From: Daphnia carinata
Taxonomy: Eukaryota; Arthropoda; Branchiopoda; Diplostraca; Daphniidae
Direction: 5' to 3'
Length of the DNA stretch: 64,000 nt
Assembly: GCF_022539665.2 (NCBI RefSeq)
Contig: NC_081333.1
Span: 11,964,971 to 12,028,970, forward strand
The notes under the pieces were generated by a model. That model saw only the letters and a program-made list of their open reading frames with translations, was not told the origin of the DNA and made no database searches. How positions within the stretch are numbered: position 1 is the first letter of the stretch; the number at the start of each line of letters is the position of its first letter. A program made the position numbers and the translations under genes. Of this stretch, positions 11,401 through 23,876 are shown one piece after another.

Positions 11401-14400
11401 TTTTCGATTGCTCAAAAAAGTTGCTACTCAAAAGTGAAACAAAAATCCATGGTCTTCGACGAGAAAGAAAGAAGAATTTTGAATGATGAAAGTAAATAAG
11501 GAGGGGAAAAGCCTAAAGATGACATTTCAATCACAAGGTAACCAAATGAACGCCATCGCCCCTAGTGACACCCAGAGCTCAGAAAGAAGATGAAAAATGG
11601 GAATAGATTTGTTCTTTTCTATTTTTGCTCGTTGTGTTTCCTATAGATTGGTCGAACGAGGGGGAAAAGAAAAATCAAACTCTTTGCCCTCTCACCCGCT
11701 TGTTCGTCATTATTTTTTCTTGGTCTTATGATGTCTCGAAGATCAAGCCAAACCGAATGTGGCTGAACACACACACGTATCGTTCGCAAATGAAAAGATC
11801 ACACACTGCCAATTGTATGTGTGTGGTGTGGCACTCGACCAGGCTTCTCAATCTATTGACATCCCTCCTCTTTTTCCCCCCCTTTCTTTTTTGATTCTTG
11901 CCCAACGCTTGAAGTGTGTAGGTGGATATCTATCATCTCAAGAGAAAGACCTGCCTCAAGTTCTACTTGGCTTATTTTTTTTTCTGGATGTGTCGAGGGG
12001 AAACCTTGACCAATTAGTTGAATCAACTCTTGCATCACCACTCGATGTTATAGAGGTTACACGACCTTATCGTCATCGACGAACGTTGCCACTTCACGTG
12101 TTATTACACGGACTGCATATATTTTATTTTCCTCAACACGTATATACGGTGCCTCTTTAGCTTTTCTTTCTTTTCATCTCGGATTGTTTTTTTTTCTTTC
12201 CCCCTTATCTCTGTTGTTTGTTGGTGTACACAACAAACTGCCACGGTGCCTTGTATACAAGTTTATCCCGGGGTGATCAGCACGCCGCCAGCAAAACCTT
12301 GTCGTCCCCTCTTGAGCACACTTGTCTCTCTTTTTGGTTTACAATCCAACAAATACAGAAAGAAATATATATATATAGCTATATATATACCGTCATGTTA
12401 TTGCATACGTGTGTACTCTAGCTCTCGTGGGCGATCCGGAAACATAATAAATAGCACACGCATTGATACGCGTATAAGAAACGAGATATACTGAGAAAAA
12501 GGTTGTTGTTTACTGTATAACCTTCATGTATATAAATAACAGCATGAAATCTATTTATTTATGAAGAATACCTATCTATATCGAAATCGGGATTGTATAT
12601 TTAAACGGCAGAGAGCTATGAGACGGAAAAAGGTGGACGACTCATCTTAAGCCTTGCGTGTCTGTGACGTGATATAAGGGATACGAGGTTTGCCTTGGCA
12701 CGTAGCTGAGAACTTTAGCAAAGTATTCCACAAGTAGATTTTTGGAATTCATCGTTATGTATTGAGCCATAGACAAACCATCACGAGTTGCGATCTACTT
12801 CATTGTTCTTACGGTCGATTTGTTCTTTAAAATGTCCTGAGCGCATTTTGGATAAAGCTCATACACGTTTGTCAGAATGGCAGCATATTCGTGACATGTT
12901 CATCCCAAAGTGTCACGTAAACATCATGAAAAGAAAAAGAACGGTAATTTTGTGTTTTTATCGGAGAGAGGATCACTACTTTAAATGGCCCATCAAAATC
13001 TATTTCAAACAATTTTTTTTTTCACTGCGTCCTGTAGATGAAGAAGGAAGATCTATAACATGGAAGCGTGGGTGAAAACTACTTTCTTAATATATATTTT
13101 TTTTCAAACATGGGTCCTAGGACTATAGTCGATTTGGAGCAGCACAGCAGCGATGTGTCTGTATATTAACCGGAGGAAATGGATGGATCGTATAGCCTAT
13201 TTAGATCCCGAACAGTCGGGAACACGCAACCAAAATCCCCTCAGCATTCCCTTGATTTATGGCTCTAATTCAGCCAAAACAAAACTAGCTGTCACACAGT
13301 AGCAGCTGAAACAGTCCCAGCCTTAAAAAGAATGAAAATTTAATTAAACTCGTTGCATTAGAGGTAAGATACGAAAGCACAAAAAGAGATTGATTTTATA
13401 CTATTCCGTTGCTATCGATTTGAAACACAGACGAGTACAGTAGTAGTCGGTATCGATTTACATTGTTGTTTTACGTTCGTAGCATTCTTCACAAGCATTT
13501 GATACACGAATTACTTGATCCACCTAGACGCCTTTACATCCTTTCATTTTCGTGTCTGTTATCCCCAACTGGTTTGTTCAATTTCTTTGGGAATTCGAGT
13601 TCTGACAGCGAGTTATGGAGGCAACCTGTCAGCTGCTGTCACGAAAGTTACGTTACCAAACGCAGTTGCTAACGGCCCGTGATATCGATTCAAAATTCGC
13701 CTATAGATCTCATCTGTTTGTGGCCTTGGTAATAAGCCTTCCACTGGAAGCTTCTTGTATTTTATTCAATTCCGGGACTGTCGTCGTTTTTTTTCAAAAA
13801 CTGCACCGCATTGTATATACACATATACTGGGAGGATGTTACAAGTTTTTGTCCGTCTTATTTCCGGAGAAGTCTGTATGCTACTGTACATAAACGCAGG
13901 AGCATGGGGTCTAAGTATGAGTAAATAGAGGAAACTGCATGACTGCATGCCTACAGTCTTGTTTGCGGTCTGTAATACCCAGCTCAAAGGCATAACAAAT
14001 TCAAAGAATTCCCTTGGAATATTTTTCCATATTTATAACGCAGATATTTGAAAAGAAAGAAGGAGCAATCTAGAACATGGATCGGTGGAAGTTGTTGTCA
14101 TACAAGAAGAAAAAAAACTAATATTTTTGAACAAAATTTTTAAAGCGAAGTATAAAAAAATCTAAGAGCTGGAACAAATAAGTGTCGATGGGTGTCGTTT
14201 ATCATTTGGCTAATGACTGAGGCTAAACTGAGAAGCCATTACAGTGATTTGCCATGTTGCCCCCTCCCCCCTGAAAAAAAGGGACGTCTACCAAGAAACG
14301 ATAATTAATGCTACACAAAATGAACATATAAAAACTCGATGGGCTGTGTATCTCTCGCTACAACTTTCGAAGATGGAAGGCCGTACTGTGGCAATTGAAG

Positions 14401-17400
14401 CATTGGGGAGCAATGGTGCTGGCCCATAGCGACCATTAGTGTCACGTTCTACCATCTAGCTTGTCGGGCCGTGGGGTACCACTAGACCAGCTATTTTTCT
14501 GGCCTTTAGTTTTGCCTTCCGACACAGAAAAAAGCCACAGAAAAGAGAAAAAGCAGAGGCTTAAGGTATCTGTAGATCTTATCCATTAGCACAAGGAGCC
14601 ATACGAAGCCATAAGACTTATTTATAGGACAGCTGGAGGTACTAATGATGTAGTCATTCATTTGCCTTGTAGTCGACATGGAAACGACACGGGCCCAGCT
14701 GCCCGTCTTTTTCGTGTATCTTCTTCATGAAGAAGCGATCCAAAGTTTCTACATGTTAGCTACCTTATATGCTGGATGCAGCTAACTTTTAGCACGCACG
14801 TGGTAAACAATAGAAACAGGATGACAAACAATACATTTTGATGTAATCGATATCTTTCGTTGGGCTAGTTTCTTCGACGTTTTGAAACTGAAAATGAATC
14901 ACTCTACGGAAGTTGAAATAAATAATCAAATTGAGAGCGCATTTGAACGATAGTCGGGGTACTGATTGGTACCACAGACAATGGTAAATCTAATTATTTG
15001 AGTTGTTGGACAGGTTGTGATGAATGCACAGAATGTGCGGATGAGTACTACGAGACACAATGGTGAGTGTATTGATGTTCAACTATGCGGGTATGAGTAT
15101 CACGCACGAGGGGAAAAAAAAAACACTGCAAAGATAGAGTAAGTCTGAAAAGGCACGACAATATCTTTTCCATCTCCCCGTTGAAAATGCATCTAGATTC
15201 TCGTCAGATTTACGCATACACAAAAGAGGGGGACATAAGGAGAAACTGCTCGGATAACGTTACCTCAGTCCCGCAATGCAAAACGTACTCCCTTCGGCGC
15301 TCCTTCACCAAATAAACAAAAGGATTGAAAAACACGCAACTACATTTCTAAATAAATAAAAAAGAAACCAGGGAAAAAGATTTAAAATTTCGCGGGGATT
15401 GTCAAAATGCGCAAACGTAGACACAATCCCTTTCTATTCAATGTTTTCGGTACCCGTTATCGTCATCATCTAGTCCGAGAAACAGCCGTCCATAAAGAAA
15501 AGAAAGAAAGGTTATCATTGTGCGACCGCATCCTCTCCTGTTTTTTTCCCTTCCTTTTCCGTACCCCCACGTATACAGACAGCACAGTAGTGGTAATGCA
15601 ACGTGCTTTTTTTATAATGTTGCTGCGGCTGCATTTCCTCTTTGGTCATTGTTCTTTTAATTTCCTGAATCACGAGCATATAGGAAGCATCTCCGGCCGA
15701 GACCCAAAAGTCAGCGTATGTTCCTTGGCTTTTCGATGTCAGCGGATGCCGACTAGGATGACACTCCAAGAAGAAAAATGAAAAAAATGAAAGTGAAAAC
15801 AACAAAAAACAGTTGAAAGCGGAACTGGTGCTATACCGGAGGCTTAGAGAGAGATATGACATACACATGGGTACACATACATAAACAAAGGGCTAACGAA
15901 ACTGTCTAGCAATTTTTTATTGGACTCATCTAGAAGCTTCTGCTATGCTTAGTAACCTTCAAAGGTAAAACAAACATACGTCCACAATAGAGAGTAAACG
16001 CGTTCGTTTTCGTGAGTGAGGTTGATGTTGTGTCTTCAACAAGTTCTTTTTATTACAACGTCGAATTTCCACTGATAAGAACGAGACAGTTGTAGAGACA
16101 CTAATCATTTTATGAATCTGAACTTTGTTATGTTTTAATGCATCAAGAATGAATGCAATTCCGTGCAAAAATTGGGCTCTAACTGTTTTTTGTTGACCGG
16201 CAACAATGGTTAATAGTGAAGTGTACCTGCAATTCTGCGACAATCATTTATTGCCCGTCTGTTAAAAATTAATGAGGTTCTGTCGTAAATCCGTATTACG
16301 TTTTACGAATTCAACATTCTACCGGAGAAGAACAAAACTGTAAGAGAACAGCAACAGATTTGTCGGATGCAGACGTTGAGGTGAACAAGCATAACGAATG
16401 ATTGTCTAGTATCATCAAAGCGAACTTTAGCTTATGTTTAGAGAATGTTTAGCCCGAGCCAGATGTTGCGATCGCATCATTTCGCGTAGCTAGTAATAAG
16501 TTAAAAAAAAAATAATAATAAAAAAGGTAATCCTTTACTGTATGACATTCAGGCAGAAAGACAAGACAGGTGTCACTGTGGATGTTAGCAGTTACCACCA
16601 ATCGAGTTTTCATCCTCAACGACACGACAATTGAACCGAAATCCTCAGATAAAAATGACGTATTTATCCAACCTAAACAATTCAGTTGCATTCAAATAAT
16701 CAAAGCATTTGGGTTTGCGTAAAGGAGGTCATCTAGGAAATGAACTTTTAGTTTTTTTTAAATTTCCATCTTCAGTCGCGGGTGATTAAACTTCTTATTT
16801 CACCAACGCGTGCGTCGGGCTAATGAACTCATTTTCGTCCGATGGGCAAAGAAAGCGCAGCAATAGCTAGGCCATAACAAGATGACAAGGAGTTCAGGTT
16901 TCAGTTCAATCTTCTATTCCTTTACCAAGAATCGGTGGATACAAACTTGGAGCAAATCTTTTTACTGTTTAATTGGTAAAATTCTTTACAGTGTCTTTTT
17001 CTCCTGTAATGATTTCACATGCGACTCAAAATTCAAAGAGAAAAATGGCTCATTATAATAGTTTATGGGAATCATTTAAATTATCTAATCTAACAATTCG
17101 AATAATTACCCATACGTCCCTAGATTCAGAAGCGCACATTATCCCCGAGTCTGTCTATCGATCGCGGATACTAACAACATTAAGTTAAACTTCTTTTAAA
17201 ACATTAAAAAATATATATTTATATTTATTTCATATGCAATTGAACTAGTAACAAGAAGACGTGTAGGCTGAGAAAAAGATTCAGAACCATCAGATGGTGT
17301 AATTCCACGACTTTATTAACCTGAGAACATCCACGACATTGTCATTGGTACGTCCAGCAGCTTCTGCATCAAATAAACTGGCTGCACAAGTCAGTTTTAT

Positions 17401-18733
17401 GTTGGCGAGAAATTAAAAAAAGTGTTTTGGTAACTCTGCAATTCGGTTTTATCCGTTCTAGGTAATCAATTCCTTAGGTAATCAACGGTCTTTTAAACTT
17501 AGCAGAAATGTCGTAGAGTCGAATGACTGAATAAGGTTGCATGCCTTTTTCGCTAGAAAAGGAAACTGGCAATCTCGCCAGGCACGCCCGCATATATCCC
17601 TCTGATTTAGAGACGGCTGATTGATTAAGACAGATATATGTTTCAATCTGCTTATACTGCCTGCCTAGGATAAAAAAACAAAAACAAAACAAAAGCAAAA
17701 TAAGAATGCAACTTGAGCGGGTTCTAGAGTTGAGAAGAACTCTTTCGTTCTTTTTCTCGCCAAATATCTACCCCATGGCTGAGGCTATCCTTATAAATCC
17801 TTTCCTAAGCTGGTCTATACTTAAGGATTATTTATAACAGAAAAAACGGGGAAAAATAATGCCAGGCAAATAATAGAACCAGCGCGCAGAGAACGGGTTT
17901 TCAAAGAAGAAAGGAAAGCTGGAACGCTTGCACGCGCATCTGATATCGTTCATCTTCTGTGCCGGCTCGTTTTTTTTTTATCTTGGCTGTGCGAAATTGA
18001 TATGGAAAGCTAACAAGGTCGAACAGCAATATTGCACCGGAAGCATCAAGAGCATCATGGAAAGACACATCCTATAAGGGGGGGGGGCGTCCGACAACAA
18101 CCATGATCAAATATGGTTGACTGTTATTTACGTTATACTCTTGTAGTCACCTGATTTACTTGTCACGAGTACTGATGGACAAAAAGAAGCGTTATAGGCA
18201 ACGCCCTATTTTGTTGATGTTACCTATGCCGCACTCCCCCGGTTTCAATGGAAATCGAATTGCTAGTGCAAACTTGTGTTGGCTGCCTGACGATGTAAAA
18301 TGGTACGTGAATAGTAACTCTCTGCATTTTTCCTATTCTTTATTTGTGTGTAGCACTGTGTATGAAAGAAAGAGTGTAGTTCACTTTTGGTAATATTATA
18401 TATTATTTGTATATTATTTATGTATTATTTATAACATGCCGACAAAGGCCATTCGATGGTGCATGCATATACCGTGATTAACAAAATATACTAATTCATG
18501 GATATATAATTCAAGTAAAGCAACGTGCGGCTAAACGCTTAAAGCTGTTTGAATTTCCAGCATTTCCCCCTAAACTTAGTTCTTGGCTGAATATCGATTG
18601 AATTGCGTCTTCGATACGATTTGTAGTTCGATATGCAGGAACATGGTAAATGTCTTCGCTGATGGTTTATTGTTGACGTATTCTTTTCCTTTAGTTTACT
18701 TGACATCAACATTCCAGTGTTCCAGTCGTTGAC
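8420..18733. other. Intergenic stretch upstream of ODR4, no gene recognised with confidence
   Basis: About 10 kb with no frame that I can assign to a family. Protein-like minus-strand stretches occur at 8810-9190 (listed separately), 10251-10439 and 10646-10915, and a weaker one at 15959-16243. These could be exons or gene relics, but none forms a convincing multi-exon model. The rest is AT-rich sequence with a short CT-rich tract around 12170-12220 and no tRNA genes that I could recognise. Confidence 0.4.
8810..9190 (-). CDS. Possible unidentified exon or gene relic
   Basis: An open minus-strand frame encodes up to 126 residues of varied, protein-like composition. It contains segments such as SEVYTILVKVAMRHDPDQ and RIVLTDFNDTTLLDDLSS and ends in a stop at 8810. 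A plausible acceptor (CCCATGCAG, with TGATGAC upstream as a branch site) falls about 50 nt into the frame, so the real exon may start near 9141. I do not recognise the family. No upstream exon with matching phase was found, so it could be a terminal exon, a pseudogene fragment or chance. Confidence 0.25.
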   Translation of the reverse strand: MAGTCVLLHLRMMTPMQSIVIRMPAKEYNCKEKTSSTTKSEVYTILVKVAMRHDPDQYNQVSQKRIVLTDFNDTTLLDDLSSISLLPQEKNSVSNNKENNCFFYSPFLNLDNLNRIISISFSIPSH

Positions 18734-20695
18734 ATGGGTCGGACTGTCATTGCTGAGGATGGAATTGAGACGTATGTCGCAAGGTTGGCATCGAAAAAAG
18801 TAACTGTGGTGGGTTTACTTTTTGGCCAAGAAATTTCTGCACAAAAGTCGTGTGTGATACATTTGGCACGAACGCCCGATCCCGTAATTGAAGATGAAGA
18901 AGAGGAGTCGGAATCTTCATTACAAACACAAAATAAAAATGTGCACACGGGCAATAGTCCGACAGAAGACTTTGATGACTCTTTAGTTCTTGATCATGCT
19001 CGACAGGTACATTACAGGTCACTTTCAAATTTTGTTTAAAAATAACTTGAACATTGTGCTTTGCTCACTGTAAAAAAAAGGTGATGAGATCTCTACCTGG
19101 AGGCATTACCATATTGGGTGTTTTTATTGTTTCGAGCTCAGATCCATTTCAAAATCCTGCCATGAACAATCGTATCCGGAAGCTACTAACTTCTATTGAT
19201 GTTATTATTGGGAAAAGTTCCATTACGGTCAGACAGCAATTGACATGTGAAAGGATTGCATTGCATATATCTAATACTACAATTAAGTATGATGACTCAT
19301 AATTGTGGTTAAAAAGATTGTCCGACATTAATGAATTCTTCACATTCATACAATTTTAATGACATTGATAAAGGTATACTTGCAAAACCTTCGAAATTGA
19401 TAGCCCAGTTGCTTCACCCAAACCTGCTGATTGGAAGTTTGTTAATGCTGCTGGTTCCCCTTGGATAGAGCTGCATTGCACCACAAACATTGAACTTTTC
19501 ATAGGCTTGTCTGATTCAGAATCTTCAGGTACCCTGAGACAACAACTGGAAGTATTGTGAATTTTTTAATAACCTGGTGACTTATTACTCAACTGTAATC
19601 TGGATTCCTGCTTTTCAAATTTAGACTGGGATAGATCTGTATGGCAAAGCTGTCAAGCAATGCATCTGTCTCTTTGGCGGAAAATTCTCTTCGGAGTCGG
19701 AATTAGTGGATGATGCGTCAACGGAAAAGGGCACCGGAAAGAAAAAATCAAAACAACAAAATAGCGAGGAACGAATAAAAACTATTAATGTTCAAATCCT
19801 TATTCCAGAGGCAAGTTTTTCGGTTCAGGGCCTTAATAATATCCCTTCTCTTAACGATGTATTAAATTTTTTAGCTTGAAGTTAAGCAAGAGAAACAGGA
19901 ATGTTCTTCAGAGCTCAGATTCGGAGGTCAAATGTGCATCAAGGCATATATACACGGAAAGGCCACCGTTCGAGAAGCAAGCCAAGTAAGTTATCCCCGC
20001 CATCCCACAAAACTGCTTTATTTTAATGACTTATAATCAATCGATAGGTCATCAGAGAGGATATTTTACGTTCACTATGGGCTCGATGTGATATGCACTG
20101 CGATTCGCTGATTGGAGAGGAACAACGTGGACAGCCAGATGGTACATTGCTCTTTTTTTTGCCAGTCATCCTTTTTAATGAGTCTTACCTTGTCCTAATA
20201 ATTGAAGTGAAAGCTGTTCTGCACGAACCACCACGGCGGGTCCTGGCTCCTCTTCCGTTCAGTCCGATATCGGTATCTGATTATCTGTTTCCCGGCGAAG
20301 GACCAGCGGATTCATTGGCATCGCTCGCTGATTTGTTGGACTTGGGCACGCTATTGGATGGCGATGTTCAGGTATTCTAAGTTTTCCCTTCTTTGTCTCC
20401 ATGCCACGTGTTTTCCCTCTTACTGTGCTATTGATTTCTTTTGTTTTCCTTCATCTATTAATCGAAACATCATTTGGTTTCTATGTGACGAAAGGATTAC
20501 TGGGAAGCAGCTGCCGAAGTTAATGATGCTGAGCTGCAGATACAGTCGGACAGTACTCTTTTGGAGACGACTATTTCCAAACAGAATACTGCGACACCTT
20601 CCACGAACTCCCGCGCCATTTTGCTGTCTGGACTTATCGCTCTTCTTGCTATAGTTTTGTCGTACTTGACGCTGCAGATATTCAGAACCAACTGA
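18734..20695 (+). CDS. odr4: ODR4 homologue (receptor-trafficking membrane protein)
   Basis: Eight exons: 18734-19006, 19081-19286, 19374-19551, 19625-19810, 19875-19985, 20048-20141, 20214-20371, 20495-20695, encoding 468 aa in continuous phase. Family features: the N-terminus MGRTVIAEDGIETYV with GLLFGQ; an acidic segment; LPGGITILGVFI at the start of exon 2; PADWKFVNAAGSPWIELHC in exon 3; and a C-terminal hydrophobic span at about residues 443-465 followed by only three residues, a tail anchor. The C. elegans protein is an ER membrane factor needed to deliver some odorant receptors to cilia, with C1orf27/ODR4 as the vertebrate counterpart. The start codon has a good context (GACATGG). The intron after 19810 begins with GC instead of GT. 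The 72-nt intron 20142-20213 has no stop and is a multiple of three, so a 492-aa retained form is possible. The gene converges with tolloid. Confidence 0.92.
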
Positions 20696-20786
20696 TATCT
20701 TATCTCTAAACTCTGGCCTTTGAGGTTGGCATTGGTTGACCTAGTGATAACCTGTTACTATGGCTCATGGATTTATTTTACGTGGT

Positions 20787-20792
20787 AATAAA
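20787..20792 (+). terminator. Candidate poly(A) signal of ODR4
   Basis: AATAAA 92 bases after the ODR4 stop codon and followed by a GT/T-rich stretch (GGGGTTTGGCTG, then CTTTCTCCTTTC). It is the first canonical hexamer downstream of the gene. Confidence 0.6.
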
Positions 20793-20844
20793 GAAAAGGG
20801 GTTTGGCTGTACGTCCTTTCTCCTTTCTATTGTATCTTTTAAGG

Positions 20845-20850
20845 TTTATT
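20845..20850 (-). terminator. Candidate poly(A) signal of tolloid
   Basis: TTTATT on the plus strand, hence AATAAA on the minus strand, about 210 bases after the tolloid stop. It faces the ODR4 signal only ~50 bp away. Confidence 0.45.
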
Positions 20851-21059
20851 GTGCTCCAAAGGTATATCTGCAAACGAATACGAATAGTTAAATTTTTGGC
20901 GGAAATAGAATGCACTTTTTCCACAAAGAAAGAGAGTTGAAGAGAGGAAAGAAATTACGTAGAAACGGAACACTGACGACAATGTGGATTATTCACACGT
21001 TTACCAAACGCTTGCTGTTCCTTTATCTCTTATAATTATTAATTCTTTTTAAAATTTTC

Positions 21060-23876
21060 TCAGTTGTATCTAACACTTGTTTGTTGGGATTTGGGTAAGT
21101 CCTCGTTCTCGGTCTCGTCGATAGCTACGTATGCGGCCGAGAATCCCTTGCTGTTGATGGTATCGTCGCTCTTGAAGCGAACTAGAAGAACTTCGTTGGT
21201 CGAGACGATCTCTGGCGGTACCTAATAAGATAAAAGAATGTTGATCATAATATTAACTTGCAAAACCCCAATTTAGAAGACGAAAGGCTTCTATCGAAGA
21301 CAACAAAGAAAGGAAATACTTTTGGTTTAATTCTACATGCGAATGAAAATTTTGTGGAAATGGAAAACTTTTCATTACCCTGTTGCCGCAATAACGGCCG
21401 TTGGTGGGGCCCGAGTCGTCGAATCCTTGGTAAACTTCAATAGAATCGTAGCCGCACTCGTGCTCATCCTCCAGCTCAAAGGTGAGGAAAGTCAAGTGGA
21501 CATTCTTGCCGGGTGGTGCCTCAATAACCCAGTCGCAATCTTCTTTGTTTTCGTAGTTATGGTCGCCGTACTTGGCGTGAGAGTAAAAGTGTTTCACACC
21601 AGTCGCCGCTTGAAGGTGTCCGCCGCAAACTGTTCGGAAGAAGCGAGAATTGTGGAATCGAGATTCAAATAAACATATCCAGTTGATTACCGGTTGCGTG
21701 CGTCGCTTGAAAGCCACGACGTTGAACGGATGAATCCGATTTGAATACCAAATAGAGCTGATTGCCGGAAGCCACTATTGGATGAGGTGCTTTCAATCCG
21801 CAGAATCGACCCAAGGTCTGATCGTCACTACTATCTCCATCGAACAAGACAACATGATCGTAAGCACACTCGTGATGAGATTCAATTTCGAATTCGTGGA
21901 AAACCTGAAGAAAGCATGGAAAAGAAATCGAACGTTGTTATCATCGAAGCTCAGCACAGAAAAGGTAAGTGATTGCAATACTAATTTGATGCGATGGCCT
22001 GGGGTTGTTGTAAAATGCCATACGCATTCCTTTCGTGCGGGATAGGGATGCGGATAATTAGGGCTCAGTATTTCGCCATAAGGAGCACGAATTTCATGTT
22101 TACAGCCGCCTTCTTTACAGTCGTGACCATTTTCGTGAAGCGTAAATCCATTGTGGCAAGCGCAAACGTAAGAGCCGATCGTATTGCGACATTCTTGCTG
22201 GCATCCGCCGTTGTTCACTGCGCACTCATCCTTGTCTAATGAAAAGGAATAAGAAATGTTATTCCCGTTTTGTTTTATCATCGAAATGTTATCAGCCTGT
22301 GAAACGAACCGGTAAAATAGACGGCGGCAAAGCCCGTCTTCTGGACGGAGTTGTCTGAGGCGAACTCGATGCGAAGGACGTTGCCTTCGGAAGTTACGAC
22401 GGGAGGCAGGTGGGTGCCGCAGAAAACGCCGTGTTTGCGCAGTTCGTTCTCGCTCAATTTGCTCCTCACCTCGACGTGATCGTATTCACAATCTTGCTGC
22501 AAGAGAAAATCAAACCAATACATCCCTATCTCATGTCAAATGATTCTTGCTAAAAGTAAGAAAACGAGCCAAATATAGGGGGCTTTGTCAGACGATATCG
22601 CCCACGTGAAATATGATTTACATCCCAAACTTTTGTGACTCACATTGTTGCCCTCCAAATCAAAGTGGGTGAAGTTGAGAGTAATGCGATATTGTGGTGG
22701 TGCAAAAATCTCCCAGATGCAGTGCTTGTTGCTTGGATACAGGTCTGGGAAGGAAGGGCTAATAATGGTCCCGTTTGGAGAATCAATTAATCCACCACAG
22801 GCATCTGTAGAAATATAGATATTTGTTTGATTATTGTTGAGGCTTATATGTTTATTGATTCATCCTTACCTTGGCATCGTTTGCCGTCTGAGTGGAGCTC
22901 GAAGCCAATTCGGCATTGACATTCGTAGCCCCCTAAGGTATTGACACAGCTATGCTCACATCCGTGATCCAGTGACGCGCATTCGTCGAATTCTGGTGGA
23001 AATGATACAGCATTGTTACATGCCTTTATGAAAACCAATAATAACAGGACTAACCATTCATGAAAATGGCAGAAAAGCCAGCTTTTTGAACCGAGTTGTC
23101 CGAGACGAATTTGATCCACATTTTGTTGCCACTTGATTTGATATCTTCGGGGATGTTGTAACCGCAATAGACACCAATTAACGGGCTGGTGGGTTCATGG
23201 CCGTCGCGGATCTCGAGGAAATCGTAGACGCAGTTGTCGTGGTTTTCGATTTCAAACGATTGAAACTTGAGCGCCACTTGATAATCGGACGGGACAGTGA
23301 TTTTCCAGGTGCATTCCTTGTTGGGCTGGTAGTCGTCGGGAAAGTTGGGTGACTCGAGATGACCACTATCCACGTTTAAATCACCACCACAAAGCGCTAA
23401 AAATAATCCCGAATGCATTGCTGTGCAAGAATCTGTGATGTTTTGAATCTGAAATTACCCTCGTAAGAGGCACTGAATCCTTTGTGTCCAATCTGTCCCG
23501 GTGAACTCTGGAAAGTAACCAACATCCGACTTCCAGTAGACATGACTGGATCCGGTAGACGCGTGCTGCCACAGAAGCGACCTGAACGTGAATTTTACAT
23601 GATTTAAAGAATTAATAATAAGTGGTAAGAATAGCTTTGAAAAAGACATACCTAGTAGCGGCGATTTGTGCCAATATCCATCGCGAATTTCCACGTAGTC
23701 GTATTTGCAGTTATCTCCCTTGAATACGTCCAGTTCAGTGATGTTTAAAACGATGCGCTCTCCGTGAGTCGCCGTTATGCGCCACTCGCAGCGCTCGCCG
23801 TCGTCGGAGACGGTACCGGGTGGGAAAACGGGCGAAACGAACGACGCTTTGTTTTCCTGGAACGTCCGTCCACATT
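21060..23876 (-). other. tld: Tolloid exons 8-17: five CUB and two calcium-binding EGF domains
   Basis: CUB1 about 461-575 (exons 8-9), CUB2 576-689 (exon 10), EGF1 690-730 (exon 11), CUB3 733-846 (exons 12-13), EGF2 847-886 (exon 14), CUB4 891-1002 (exons 14-15), CUB5 1004-1115 (exons 16-17), then a short tail ending TSVRYN. The EGF modules keep the CxNTxG(S/G)YxC motif linked to calcium binding and Asp/Asn hydroxylation. Several CUBs keep the calcium-site pattern (for example CEYDHVEVR and [10 protein letters not shown]) and the SDNSVQKxGF strand. These domains guide substrate binding and exosite contacts. Domain borders coincide mostly with phase-1 introns, as expected for shuffled modules. 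Confidence 0.92.

Noticed and set aside
14440-14510. GGTCTAGTGGTA on the minus strand, similar to a tRNA A box
   Set aside because: No B box at the right spacing and no clover-leaf pairing.
21337-21672. Plus-strand open frames over tolloid exons (also 25607-26050)
   Set aside because: They are antisense shadows of well-supported CUB and astacin exons.
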